DNA of 64,000 nucleotides, taken from NCBI RefSeq assembly GCF_021484805.1, contig NZ_CP090557.1, positions 4,724,001 through 4,788,000 of the forward strand. The letters are read 5' to 3'. Position numbers and translations under genes: made by a program. Of the stretch, positions 17,592-25,831 are shown piece after piece. Below the pieces are notes generated by a model. It was not told the origin of the DNA. It saw only the letters and a list, made by a program, of their open reading frames with translations, and made no database searches. Within the stretch, counting starts at the first letter, position 1, and the number at the start of each line of letters is the position of its first letter. This stretch comes from Tellurirhabdus bombi. Lineage in GTDB: Bacteria > Bacteroidota > Bacteroidia > Cytophagales > Spirosomataceae.

Positions 17592-18362
17592 CTACTGACA
17601 ATATTGTTGAATCGCCGCTGCTGCGTCGGCATAACCCAGACGTTGCGCCTGTTTTAAGCTTAAACAACCTGCATCCGCTTTAGTACTCATTATCTGGGTA
17701 ATACCCAGGGCGTAAAATGCCTTTCCGAACTTCGGATCCAACTCAACCGCCTTCGTAAAATCCTGCAAGGCTGCTTCGTATTCTTCCTGCTGGAATCGAA
17801 TATTACCCCGGTTATAATACGCAAACGTGCTTTTCGCATCCAGCTGAATGGCTTTATCAAAATCAACCAGCGCAGAAGTAAGGTTCCCCAACGAAGCAAA
17901 CAGTTGCCCCCGGTCCAGGTAAATGTCGGACGTGTCGGGTGCCATCCGGATGGCGCGGGCAAAATCTTTCAAGGCATCATCAGAATTTCCCTGGAGCACT
18001 TTCAACTTTCCCCGGTTGTAATACGGCTGGTAAAACTCCGGCTTTAGCTTCATCGCCTGTTCGTAATCCAGCAGGGCATTCGGAAACTCTTTCAATTCAA
18101 AATAAGCCACGCCCCGTGTGTTGAAAGCCTGGTAATTGCCCGCATCGGCTTCGATGGCCTGATTCAGGGCGGGGATGGCTTCCCGAAATTTCCCCTGCTT
18201 CATTAACGCACGTCCCTCGTCTAATTTACCTTCTGAAGATGAGCAAGACTGAATCAGCAAACTTCTTATTACCAGCAGCGAAAGGCTAACAAAAGGGGCA
18301 GATTTTACCCGGAACTCCTTGATTGTCTTTAGTATCTCTAGTTTTAACGCTATTTTTCTCAT
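17592..18362 (-). CDS. TPR-repeat lipoprotein
   Basis: A 256-residue protein with an N-terminal hydrophobic stretch ending in SLLIQSCSSSEG (probable lipobox and Cys) and about six tetratricopeptide repeats from residue 45 on (AFNTRGVAYFELKEFPNALLDYEQAM and similar). TPR lipoproteins act as protein-protein scaffolds. The frame extends to an ATG at 18386, but that codon lies inside the candidate -7 element at 18384-18391. The ATG at 18362 is therefore preferred. The TMEM220-like gene follows. Confidence 0.85.
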   Translation of the reverse strand: MRKIALKLEILKTIKEFRVKSAPFVSLSLLVIRSLLIQSCSSSEGKLDEGRALMKQGKFREAIPALNQAIEADAGNYQAFNTRGVAYFELKEFPNALLDYEQAMKLKPEFYQPYYNRGKLKVLQGNSDDALKDFARAIRMAPDTSDIYLDRGQLFASLGNLTSALVDFDKAIQLDAKSTFAYYNRGNIRFQQEEYEAALQDFTKAVELDPKFGKAFYALGITQIMSTKADAGCLSLKQAQRLGYADAAAAIQQYCQ

Positions 18363-18383
18363 TGTATTTTTAATATTATCCTG

Positions 18384-18391
18384 CAAAATTA
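18384..18391 (-). promoter_or_regulatory. Candidate -7 element for the TPR gene
   Basis: TAATTTTG on the minus strand, an exact TAnnTTTG match, placed 22 bases before the preferred ATG (18362). It is back to back with the SRP RNA promoter. Confidence 0.55.
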
Positions 18392-18402
18392 GACCGCAAA
18401 GT

Positions 18403-18432
18403 TTGATTTACGTGCATTAATCCTTACTTTTG
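18403..18432 (+). promoter_or_regulatory. Full-consensus Bacteroidota promoter of the SRP RNA
   Basis: TTG at 18403-18405, then exactly 19 bases, then TACTTTTG at 18425-18432. This is the complete TTG-N19-TAnnTTTG pattern known for the Bacteroidota housekeeping sigma factor. The RNA's outer stem begins five bases downstream. Confidence 0.88.
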
Positions 18433-18436
18433 CATC

Positions 18437-18527
18437 GGCAAATCGGTGCTACCAGCTCCTGCTGAATCCCCCAGGTCTTGACCGAAGCAAGGGTAGGTGG
18501 TCGTAGCGGTGAGACACTTGATTTGCC
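18437..18527 (+). ncRNA. ffs: Small signal recognition particle RNA (4.5S-type)
   Basis: An RNA hairpin of about 91 bases. The closing stem is perfect: GGCAAATC (18437-18444) pairs with GATTTGCC (18520-18527). The apical domain reads CCCCCAGGTCTTGACCGAAG and continues CAAGGGTAGG (18468-18497), the universal SRP helix-8 asymmetric loop that binds Ffh. The transcript is framed by a perfect promoter and a T-run at 18529-18536. It guides signal-peptide-bearing ribosomes to the membrane. The apical loop sequence differs from the usual GGAA tetraloop form, so the exact loop is worth folding. Confidence 0.88.
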
Positions 18528-18537
18528 ATTTTTTTTG
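18528..18537 (+). terminator. T-run ending the SRP RNA
   Basis: A run of eight T (18529-18536) directly follows the closing stem of the SRP RNA, so the RNA's own stem acts as the terminator hairpin. Confidence 0.75.
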
Positions 18538-18609
18538 CCCTTTCCATAAGTTCTTCTTGCTGCTTCCCCCAGCCTCACGGGTTCCTCACAACTATTTCGG
18601 TTAATTAGC

Positions 18610-18617
18610 TATTTTTG
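18610..18617 (+). promoter_or_regulatory. Candidate -7 element (TATTTTTG)
   Basis: Exact TAnnTTTG match 23 bases before the transaldolase start codon. No TTG at -33. Confidence 0.6.
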
Positions 18618-18640
18618 CAGAAACCGCTTTTCCGTCTTAC

Positions 18641-19300
18641 ATGAAATTTTTCATTGACACAGCCAACTTGGCTGAAATTCGCGAAGCTCAGGAATTAGGC
18701 GTCCTGGATGGCGTTACGACCAACCCTTCCCTAATGGCTAAAGAAGGCATTACGGGTAAAGCAAACATTTTGCACCACTACAAAGCCATCTGCGATCTAG
18801 TCGACGGCGATGTAAGTGCCGAAGTGATTGGCGTTACACTTCATGACATGATTCGTGAAGGCGAAGAACTCGCGGAGCTGGATGACAAAATTGTCGTGAA
18901 AGTCCCAATGATTAAAGAAGGCGTCAAGGCGCTGAAGTATTTTTCCGAGAAAGGCATTAAAACCAATTGCACCCTTATTTTCTCAGCGGGTCAGGCGCTC
19001 CTGGCTGCCAAAGCGGGCGCCACGTATGTGTCCCCTTTCGTGGGTCGTCTGGACGATATTTCGACCGATGGCATTGCCCTGATTGAGCAGATTGTTACCA
19101 TCTACCGCAACTATAATTACGAGACGGAAGTTTTGGCGGCTTCGGTTCGTCACCCCATGCACATTATCCAATGCGCTGAAATTGGAGCGGATGTCATGAC
19201 GGGACCCTTGAGCGCCATAACGGCCCTTCTGAATCACCCACTGACGGATAGCGGTCTGGCTAAATTTCTGGCCGATCACCAAAAAGCGGGCGCAAAATAA
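18641..19300 (+). CDS. tal: Transaldolase of the small TalC/FSA type
   Basis: A 219-residue TIM barrel of the short transaldolase/fructose-6-phosphate aldolase subfamily. The Schiff-base lysine is Lys87 in IVVKVPM. The residue that separates the two activities is Phe133 in SPFVGR; fructose-6-phosphate aldolases carry Tyr there, so transaldolase (transfer of dihydroxyacetone between sugar phosphates in the pentose phosphate pathway) is the better call. Conserved GVTTNPSL and [10 protein letters not shown] are present. It has its own -7 element; ftsE follows 76 bases later. Confidence 0.92.
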   Translation: MKFFIDTANLAEIREAQELGVLDGVTTNPSLMAKEGITGKANILHHYKAICDLVDGDVSAEVIGVTLHDMIREGEELAELDDKIVVKVPMIKEGVKALKYFSEKGIKTNCTLIFSAGQALLAAKAGATYVSPFVGRLDDISTDGIALIEQIVTIYRNYNYETEVLAASVRHPMHIIQCAEIGADVMTGPLSAITALLNHPLTDSGLAKFLADHQKAGAK

Positions 19301-19308
19301 GTTAAACA

Positions 19309-19347
19309 TTGTGTATCCTAACAGAAAAATATCGTACTGATACACAA
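19309..19347. other. Inverted repeat between tal and ftsE
   Basis: TTGTGTATC (19309-19317) and GATACACAA (19339-19347) are perfect 9-bp inverted repeats with a 21-base loop and no T-run. It could be a weak terminator or a regulatory site for the ABC gene. Confidence 0.3.
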
Positions 19348-19376
19348 GCGTTAACGATTAAATTATACATTCCAAT

Positions 19377-20057
19377 ATGTTTTCGAACGAACCGGTCCTT
19401 TCTCTCCAGAACGCTGATATTTTTCAGGGCACCAAGATTGTCCTGTCCGATGTAACGTTTGACGTCCACAAGGGCGATTTTGTGTTTTTGATTGGCCGGA
19501 CAGGGAGCGGAAAAAGTTCGCTGCTGAAAACGCTTTACGCAGACCTGTGGCTCCAATCGGGTAAAGGAATGGTGGCTGGGTATGCGCTGGAAAAACTGAA
19601 GCCCAAAGACGTTCCTTACCTGCGCCGCAAGATTGGCATTGTCTTTCAGGATTTTCAGTTGTTCATGGATCGGAACGTGGAAGACAACCTCAAGTTTGTG
19701 TTGCAGGCCACGGGCTGGAAAGACAAAACGAAAATGAAAAACCGCATCTCGGATGTCTTGATGCAGGTCGGCCTCAGCGCCGTAAACCGAAAGATGCCCC
19801 ACCAGCTTTCGGGTGGCGAGCAGCAGCGGATTGTCATTGCCCGCGCCATGCTCAACGAACCCATGTTCCTGATTGCCGATGAGCCAACCGGAAACCTTGA
19901 TCCCGTTGTTAGTGAGCAGATTATGCAGGTTTTTCAGACCATCGGCAACGCGGGCACGGCCATTTTGATGGCCACCCACAACTACGACTTTCTAAAAAAA
20001 TACCCCGCCCGCATCTTGAAATGCGAAGAGGGGCAAGTGCGGGAACAAGGCTTGTAA
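19377..20057 (+). CDS. ftsE: FtsE-like cell-division ABC transporter ATPase
   Basis: A 226-residue ABC ATPase. Walker A is GRTGSGKSS, the signature is [15 protein letters not shown], Walker B is [14 protein letters not shown], and the H-loop is MATHNYDFL; this LolD/MacB/FtsE subclass pattern, with DPVVSEQIM and short length, best fits FtsE. FtsE works with FtsX to activate peptidoglycan hydrolases at the septum. No ftsX is adjacent, which is common in Bacteroidota. A MacB-type ATPase is the alternative. Confidence 0.8.
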   Translation: MFSNEPVLSLQNADIFQGTKIVLSDVTFDVHKGDFVFLIGRTGSGKSSLLKTLYADLWLQSGKGMVAGYALEKLKPKDVPYLRRKIGIVFQDFQLFMDRNVEDNLKFVLQATGWKDKTKMKNRISDVLMQVGLSAVNRKMPHQLSGGEQQRIVIARAMLNEPMFLIADEPTGNLDPVVSEQIMQVFQTIGNAGTAILMATHNYDFLKKYPARILKCEEGQVREQGL

Positions 20058-20062
20058 AAGCA

Positions 20063-20090
20063 AGTCATGACCAGCACGCTGGTCATGACT
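20063..20090. terminator. Hairpin between convergent ftsE and porX
   Basis: AGTCATGACCAGC (20063-20075) and GCTGGTCATGACT (20078-20090) are perfect 13-base inverted repeats. The minus-side flank has TTGCTTTT; there is no clear T-run on the plus side. Confidence 0.6.
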
Positions 20091-20098
20091 CAAACTGC

Positions 20099-21670
20099 TT
20101 ATTTCGCTTTCAGGTATACAAACGGAATAATTACCTCTTCCAACGAGACACCGCCGTGCTGGAACGTATCACGGTAATAATTCACGTAATAATTGTAGTT
20201 ATTGGGATAGGCGAAGAAGTAATCCTCCAGCGTGAAAACATAGGCCGTTGACACGTTGATGCGGGGCAAGAAGAACCGCTCCGGCTTGCGACACACGAAC
20301 AAATGGTTCTCGTCGAAGCCCAGGTTTTTGCCTTGTTTGTACCGTAAATTGGTGTTCGTTTCGCGGTAACCCACAATCTTAGCCGGTTTCTGCACCCGAA
20401 TCATGCCGTGGTCGGTGGTGATAATCAGGCGTCCACCTTTCTCGGCGATCTTCCGAATAAATTCAAGCAGTGGGGAGTGCAAGAACCAGGACCGCGTAAT
20501 GGAGCGGTATGCGCGCTCATCCGGTGCCAGCTCTTTGATCATCGCCATATCCGTTCGGGCGTGCGAAAGCATATCCACGAAGTTATACACAACCACGTTT
20601 AACTGGTTCTGCATCAGATTGCTGAAGTTATCGACCAGCGCTTTACCCTGGTTGGTATTCACAATCTTGTTGTACGAAAACTTAGCGTTCAGGCGCGCCC
20701 GGTCAATCTGCCGTTTCAGAAACTGGTCTTCATTGTTGTTGAGCCCCTCCTCGTCATTTTCATCGTTCACCCAAAGATCAGGCGTCTGCTTTTCCATTTC
20801 GCTGGGCATCATTCCCGCAAAAATCGAATTCCGGGCAAAAGCCGTTGTCGTGGGCAAAATAGAGTAATACATCGACTCTTCTTCAACCGTAAAGAATTCA
20901 GTCAGAATCGGTTCGATTACTTTCCACTGGTCATAACGCAGGTTATCGATCAGTACGAAAAACAGCGGACCCGCTGGCGAGCCCACCCCTTCTTCCACCA
21001 ATGGAAAAACTTTTTTCCGCATGAGCTGGTGCGACATAATGGGTTTATCAGCCTTCGGATCGTTGAGCCAGTCCTCGTAATTATTCATGATGAACTTACA
21101 GAAGGTGGCGTTGGCTTCGCTTTTCTGCATGCCAAACACCTCGGCCATGCTGCGATCCTGCGCTCCGTCCAGTTCCAGTTCCCAGAAAATCAATTTTCGG
21201 TAAATATCCGCCCATTCTTCATGCCCGATGCGGTCGTTATACTGCATGGCCAGGTTCCGGAAATCCTGCTGATAACCGATGTTGGTACGCTCCGTAACCA
21301 GGCGGCGATTGTCTAATATTTTCTTGACGGATAGAAGTATTTGGTTCGGATTCAGGGGCTTAATTAGATAATCAGCGATTTTAGAGCCGATTGCCTCCTC
21401 CATAATGTGTTCCTCTTCGCTCTTGGTAATCATTACCACGGGCAGGTTAGGCCGCATTTGCTTAATTTGCTGAAGCGTTTCCAGGCCTGTCATCCCCGGC
21501 ATCATTTCGTCCAGAAAAACCAGGTCAAAGTTCTCTTCATCAACTTTCTCCAGTGCATCAGCTCCACTATTAACCGGTGTTACTTGGTACCCTTTATTTT
21601 TAAGAAAAAGTATATGGGGCTTCAGTAAATCAATTTCATCGTCGGCCCAGAGGATTGAATAGTTTTGCAT
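20099..21670 (-). CDS. porX: PorX: response regulator with PglZ phosphatase-like domain
   Basis: A 523-residue protein: receiver domain at residues 1-120 (acidic pocket D10-D11, phospho-acceptor Asp54 in LVFLDEMMPGMTG, Lys in LIKPLN), a helical middle part, and a C-terminal PglZ domain of the alkaline phosphatase superfamily (metal-binding FFVLIDNLRYDQW, nucleophile region TTTAFARNSIF, LIITTDHGMI). This architecture defines PorX, which with the PorY kinase and an ECF sigma factor controls type IX secretion genes in Porphyromonas. Here porY is not adjacent. Its presence suggests a type IX system and perhaps gliding or secreted enzymes. Confidence 0.93.
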   Translation of the reverse strand: MQNYSILWADDEIDLLKPHILFLKNKGYQVTPVNSGADALEKVDEENFDLVFLDEMMPGMTGLETLQQIKQMRPNLPVVMITKSEEEHIMEEAIGSKIADYLIKPLNPNQILLSVKKILDNRRLVTERTNIGYQQDFRNLAMQYNDRIGHEEWADIYRKLIFWELELDGAQDRSMAEVFGMQKSEANATFCKFIMNNYEDWLNDPKADKPIMSHQLMRKKVFPLVEEGVGSPAGPLFFVLIDNLRYDQWKVIEPILTEFFTVEEESMYYSILPTTTAFARNSIFAGMMPSEMEKQTPDLWVNDENDEEGLNNNEDQFLKRQIDRARLNAKFSYNKIVNTNQGKALVDNFSNLMQNQLNVVVYNFVDMLSHARTDMAMIKELAPDERAYRSITRSWFLHSPLLEFIRKIAEKGGRLIITTDHGMIRVQKPAKIVGYRETNTNLRYKQGKNLGFDENHLFVCRKPERFFLPRINVSTAYVFTLEDYFFAYPNNYNYYVNYYRDTFQHGGVSLEEVIIPFVYLKAK

Positions 21671-21843
21671 GATTAATGTCTTAAATATGGATTGGAAAGG
21701 CGGGCCCGCCGAAGCAAGCCCATAACTTATTTTAACACAGAACGCCGGAAACTGTTTGTTTCATCCTTGAATGTCAACAATTAAGTTTTTTTAACGATCG
21801 GCTCAATGATAGCCATTTACGCTCCGAAAAAACAGTTGTACGC

Positions 21844-22584
21844 TTAAAGAAATCGCTCGGCAACGCGCTCCAGATCTTCCGGCGTATCGATTCCGTGGCT
21901 GTCATATTCTGTCACCACGGCCTGAATGCGATAGCCGTTTTCCAGCCAGCGCAGTTGTTCCAGCGCCTCGGCTTTTTCGAGGGGTGACGGGGGTAGCTCC
22001 GTGATAGCCGCCAACACATCGCTTCGGTAGGCATAGATACCAATGTGTTTGTAATACTGGTGGTGCTGTAGCCATTCGTCGGGGGACTTATCGCGCTGAT
22101 AAGGAATGGTTTGTCGGCTGAAATACAGGGCTTCCCCCCGCGTATTCAACACCACTTTCGGGGTGCTCGGATTGCTCAGCGTTACGGCATCATCAATGAC
22201 TTTGACCAACGTGGCTAATTCCGTTTTTCCATCCAGTACCGACGCCAGCAGGTTAATCTGAGCGGGTTGGATAAACGGCTCATCGCCTTGGATATTCATC
22301 ACATAATCGACTGTAGTGCCGCTTTTCTGGAGCGCCTCAAAGCAGCGGTCCGTTCCACTTTGGTGGTGCGTGCCCGTCAGGACCACTTCGCCGCCAAACG
22401 ACCGGACGTGACTCGCAATGCGCTCGTCGTCCGTGGCAACCACCACGCCACTGAGCGTTTCTGCCTGCCACGCCTGTTCGACTACTCTCTGAATCATTGT
22501 TTTGCCCGCAATAGTGGCCAGGGCTTTGGCCGGAAAACGGGTTGATGCGTAACGCGCCGGAATAATTCCAAGTATTTTCACCAA
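21844..22584 (-). CDS. kdsB: 3-deoxy-manno-octulosonate cytidylyltransferase
   Basis: Activates KDO as CMP-KDO for the lipopolysaccharide inner core, in the cytoplasm. The 246-residue length is normal. The N-terminal signature IPARYASTRFPAKAL and the segments VVVATDDERI, NIQGDEPFI and KHIGIYAYR are those of KdsB. The ATG at 22584 sits close to a plus-strand promoter element at 22595. It is monocistronic; 173 bases of gap separate it from porX downstream. Confidence 0.96.
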   Translation of the reverse strand: MVKILGIIPARYASTRFPAKALATIAGKTMIQRVVEQAWQAETLSGVVVATDDERIASHVRSFGGEVVLTGTHHQSGTDRCFEALQKSGTTVDYVMNIQGDEPFIQPAQINLLASVLDGKTELATLVKVIDDAVTLSNPSTPKVVLNTRGEALYFSRQTIPYQRDKSPDEWLQHHQYYKHIGIYAYRSDVLAAITELPPSPLEKAEALEQLRWLENGYRIQAVVTEYDSHGIDTPEDLERVAERFL

Positions 22585-22594
22585 TGGATTGTTC

Positions 22595-22602
22595 TATTTT
22601 TG
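22595..22602 (+). promoter_or_regulatory. Candidate -7 element (TATTTTTG)
   Basis: Exact TAnnTTTG, 18 bases before the ATG at 22621. It overlaps an in-frame ATG at 22600, which argues that translation of the following gene starts at 22621. Confidence 0.55.
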
Positions 22603-22620
22603 CTGCAAAGTAAGCGGCAT

Positions 22621-23445
22621 ATGGCTTTATTAAAAACAGCGTTCGTACACAATTTCGCGACTCCGGTTTGGCGGCTCCTTTTTGAACAGGTTCCCGGCGC
22701 TCCCGGCTTATTGCTTGCCGAACTTCGGGATGGCTCCAAACGTAGCCTTCAGGTAAGCACCTTGCAGCTTCCTAACGGCGAATTACTGACTCATTCGCTG
22801 GAACTACCCTGGTCGGCGGCGGTGCTGGGTATCTGGAATGGCTACGCGCTCTACCACCGACTCGACAACGAACGCCTCCCCGTTCCAACGGCGCTGGGTT
22901 GCCTTGACGTTCGACGTGGCGAAATACGCTGGGAATGGCCGGGACACATGTTGTCGGCTTCGGACGGCCAACTTGTAGAAGCAACCCGAACCAGTCTGGC
23001 AGCCGGCGAAATGCGCCAGCCCGTTTGGTTTTCGCTCCTCGAGGGCCAGCCGGTTGATGGCGTTAAATCCATTCTGCCTGCCCCCAATCCTTCCCTGCAA
23101 TTTCCGACGCATTATCCCGAAACCAGCCAATATTGGCCCTTGCTTAACCGTTTTGTAGAAAAATATACCAACCATCTCGCAATTCAGGCCATAGACTACC
23201 TGGAAGTTGCAGATAAGATTATCTTTTCGTATTATGTTTACGGGAATACGGGTAAAAAGCAGTCCTATTTGTTGATTACCGATCGCCAGCAAACGGTCTG
23301 GCTGCATCAACCCTTACTGGAACAAACGGCTAGCGACAAGGATTCTGAACGATCCGATGGGTTAGCCGGAGCGTTTTGCGTCTGGCAAAATCAGATTCTG
23401 GCGCTCGCACAACCGACCCAACTTGTTAGTTACTTTTTGACCTGA
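22621..23445 (+). CDS. Uncharacterised protein, DUF4905-like
   Basis: A 274-residue soluble protein without a signal peptide. From memory its shape (an opening like FVHNFATPVWRLLF, many short strands, WEWPGHMLSA in the middle) resembles the Bacteroidota family DUF4905, possibly a beta-propeller-like fold; this is not certain. I chose ATG 22621 because an upstream in-frame ATG (22600) lies inside the promoter element. The next gene begins six bases after its stop, so the two are co-transcribed. No function offered. Confidence 0.65.
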   Translation: MALLKTAFVHNFATPVWRLLFEQVPGAPGLLLAELRDGSKRSLQVSTLQLPNGELLTHSLELPWSAAVLGIWNGYALYHRLDNERLPVPTALGCLDVRRGEIRWEWPGHMLSASDGQLVEATRTSLAAGEMRQPVWFSLLEGQPVDGVKSILPAPNPSLQFPTHYPETSQYWPLLNRFVEKYTNHLAIQAIDYLEVADKIIFSYYVYGNTGKKQSYLLITDRQQTVWLHQPLLEQTASDKDSERSDGLAGAFCVWQNQILALAQPTQLVSYFLT

Positions 23446-23450
23446 ATACC

Positions 23451-24590
23451 ATGAAACACCTGCTGTTGGTTTTACTGGGTGGGCTGACTGGCCTGACCGC
23501 CACGGCCAACGCCGCTCGCCCTTCTTCCGTTCGCCTGGACTCCATCGGCGTCGAAAAAAAAGACGGGAAGCTTTTTGTACTCCACCGCGTTGGTCAGGGG
23601 CAAACCCTTTATTCGTTGGTTCGCCGCTATAAAACATCCATTCAGAACATTCGGGATGCTAATCCGGGCCTGAATGACAATGTACGCTACGACCAGCTTG
23701 TTCGTGTTCCGGTGACTAACCTGGCCCGCAAAGAAGAAAAGGCCATTGAGAAAGCCATTAAAAAAGAGGAAAAAGAACACAAGAAAGTTGAAAAAGATAG
23801 CAAGCGCGAAGAAGAAGAAGCCAAGCGTACCGGCAAAACGGTAAACCCCAACAGCGGCATTCACCAAATTGAAGCTGGACAGACGCTTTATAGCCTGGCG
23901 GCACGCTACGGTGTTTCCATGGATAACCTGCGCAAATGGAATAATTTACCGGCAGATAAGGTGGTATCTGGACAGGCGCTGATTGTCTCGGAAAAAGCCT
24001 GGCGTGAACGGGAACCGTCCAAAGCCCAGCTAGCTGCCACCTCGAAAGTGGAAGCGGCGCAGGCAGAATCGCCGAAGACCGTTTCCCGCCCTGATTCGCC
24101 CAAAACCGAACGTCCCGCCCCGCCCCGTCAACTGGCGAAAAACGAACTGCCCAAGCCAGAACGTGAAGCCACGGCCCGGAATGATGCCCCCCGCGAAGAA
24201 ACAGCCACCGCTGAACGCCGCCCGGAAACAGCTCCGGAGCCTGCTGCCGAGCCTGTTGAACCACGCATCATTCGCCCCGGCGACACGGGTCCGCTTCCGA
24301 ATCCGGGAGCCAATGCCCGTAAAATATCAGAAATTGGCATTGCGGAAATTATCGACGAAAACGATAATTCCAATAAATACCTGGCGTTGCACCGCTCAGC
24401 CCCCATCGGAACACTCGTGCTTGTTCGCAACTCGATGAACAACCAGGGTATCTGGGTTAAGGTAATTGGCCGACTGCCCGATACCAGCATCAATGATCGG
24501 GTAATTATTAAGATATCTGCCCGGGCCTTCGAGAAACTTTCTCCCGCCGACCGACGTTTCAGAGCAGAGGCCAGTTATTTAGCACCCTAA
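23451..24590 (+). CDS. Secreted LysM protein with C-terminal RlpA-like domain
   Basis: A 379-residue exported protein. Signal peptide 1-21; LysM repeat at about 44-88 (LHRVGQGQTLYSLVRRYKTS); a dense Lys/Glu coiled segment at 95-130; second LysM at about 139-183 (HQIEAGQTLYSLAARYGVS); a long Pro/Glu/Ala-rich linker; and a C-terminal domain (290-379, SEIGIAEIIDENDNSNKYLA through APIGTLVLVRNSMN) that looks like a double-psi barrel as in RlpA. It most likely binds peptidoglycan; lytic activity cannot be judged. Co-transcribed with the gene before it. Confidence 0.82.
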   Translation: MKHLLLVLLGGLTGLTATANAARPSSVRLDSIGVEKKDGKLFVLHRVGQGQTLYSLVRRYKTSIQNIRDANPGLNDNVRYDQLVRVPVTNLARKEEKAIEKAIKKEEKEHKKVEKDSKREEEEAKRTGKTVNPNSGIHQIEAGQTLYSLAARYGVSMDNLRKWNNLPADKVVSGQALIVSEKAWREREPSKAQLAATSKVEAAQAESPKTVSRPDSPKTERPAPPRQLAKNELPKPEREATARNDAPREETATAERRPETAPEPAAEPVEPRIIRPGDTGPLPNPGANARKISEIGIAEIIDENDNSNKYLALHRSAPIGTLVLVRNSMNNQGIWVKVIGRLPDTSINDRVIIKISARAFEKLSPADRRFRAEASYLAP

Positions 24591-24670
24591 AATTAAATGG
24601 ATTAGTGAATCAAAATCGGTGAGTTAGCCTGCTCCCTGAAAAGCATTCATTAGTCGATGTTCACTCAACA

Positions 24671-24895
24671 ATGCAGAACGAATCAAAAGCGGAACGGATT
24701 GCGCGTAGACGGAAAGAGCGCGAAGACAAAATGAAAGCAACGCCGGGTTATAAAGTCTGGAGCGTTGCGTTTACGATCATGTATCCCTTTGTTGCCGTAT
24801 TCACGGCTCTTTTCACGGGCTTGCTTTCCGTTTTCTCGACTATTTCCAACGCTTTTGTCTGGATGTTGAGCGGTGGCAAATCCAATGAACACTGA
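24671..24895 (+). CDS. Small membrane protein with basic N-terminus
   Basis: A 74-residue protein: a strongly charged N-terminus (KAERIARRRKEREDKMKA) followed by two hydrophobic stretches (VAFTIMYPFVAVFTALFTG and LLSVFSTISNAFVWML). I do not recognise the family. The distinct charge pattern and the placement in a collinear run between the LysM gene and the TIGR02757 gene favour a real gene. Confidence 0.55.
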   Translation: MQNESKAERIARRRKEREDKMKATPGYKVWSVAFTIMYPFVAVFTALFTGLLSVFSTISNAFVWMLSGGKSNEH

Positions 24896-24957
24896 AGAAT
24901 GCTGCCTGAAAAAGCCGGAAGCCAGCCACTTTTCCTGCTTTTTTCATTTATTTTCCC

Positions 24958-25728
24958 ATGAATTACCCCCTAAAAGACCTGCTGGATCAGAAAGTTGAGC
25001 AGTATAATCAGCCTTCGTTTATTGAGAAAGACCCCATCAGTATTCCGCATCGGTTTACCCTAAAACAGGACATTGAAATTATGGGATTCTGGGCGGCGGT
25101 ATTGGCCTGGGGCCAGCGTCCGGTCATCATCAAGAAAGCAACTGAGCTAATTCAGCACATGGATGGTGCCCCCTGCGATTTTATTTTAAATCATCAGGAT
25201 ACCGATCTAAGACGCTTTCTGGCTTTTAAGCACCGGACTTTCAACGCCACCGACGCGCTTTATTTTCTGCATTTTTTTCGGCAGTATTATAACCAGCACG
25301 AATCGCTCGAAGATGCCTTTCTGGCGGGCTTATCTCCGGACTCATCCAATGTTCAGCCGGCACTGGAAACCTTTCATGACCGTTTCTGCAACTACGATTT
25401 TTTCCCCGAACGAACCCGCAAGCACATTGCTACACCCGCCCGGAATTCGTCGTGCAAACGGCTCAATATGTTTCTGCGCTGGATGGTTCGGCAAGATCTA
25501 AAAGGCGTTGATTTTGGTTTGTGGACGCGGATTCAGCCACGTCAGTTGGTCATTCCCATCGATGTACACGTTGGTCGCGTAGCGCGCAAACTGGGTTTGC
25601 TTACCCGGGAGCAGACCGACTGGAAAGCGGCCGTTGAATTGACCGAAAAGCTCTGTTTGTTTGATCCAAATGACCCCGTGAAGTACGACTTTGCCTTATT
25701 TGGCTTAGGCGTTGAAGGTGAGATGTAA
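24958..25728 (+). CDS. TIGR02757 (DUF2400) family protein
   Basis: A 256-residue protein of the TIGR02757/DUF2400 family, common in Bacteroidota. Characteristic segments are the N-terminal DPISIPHRFTLKQDIEIMGF, CKRLNMFLRWMVRQD and LVIPIDVHVGRVARKLGL; the latter resembles the helix-hairpin-helix region of DNA glycosylases, so a nucleic-acid role is plausible but unproven. Full length, ending GLGVEGEM. Confidence 0.88.
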   Translation: MNYPLKDLLDQKVEQYNQPSFIEKDPISIPHRFTLKQDIEIMGFWAAVLAWGQRPVIIKKATELIQHMDGAPCDFILNHQDTDLRRFLAFKHRTFNATDALYFLHFFRQYYNQHESLEDAFLAGLSPDSSNVQPALETFHDRFCNYDFFPERTRKHIATPARNSSCKRLNMFLRWMVRQDLKGVDFGLWTRIQPRQLVIPIDVHVGRVARKLGLLTREQTDWKAAVELTEKLCLFDPNDPVKYDFALFGLGVEGEM

Positions 25729-25831
25729 GCCCCGTTAGGTACGAGTAAATAAAAAAGTTGATCAATTCGCCCTGAATAGGGTTAATCTAAACAACTAAGA
25801 TTTACATTTATCGTAGCTAATCCATCATCAT

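Noticed and set aside
21671-21843. An E. coli-like TTGACA on the minus strand upstream of porX
   Set aside because: The Bacteroidota sigma factor does not use this box, and no TAnnTTTG follows at a suitable distance. It is probably chance.
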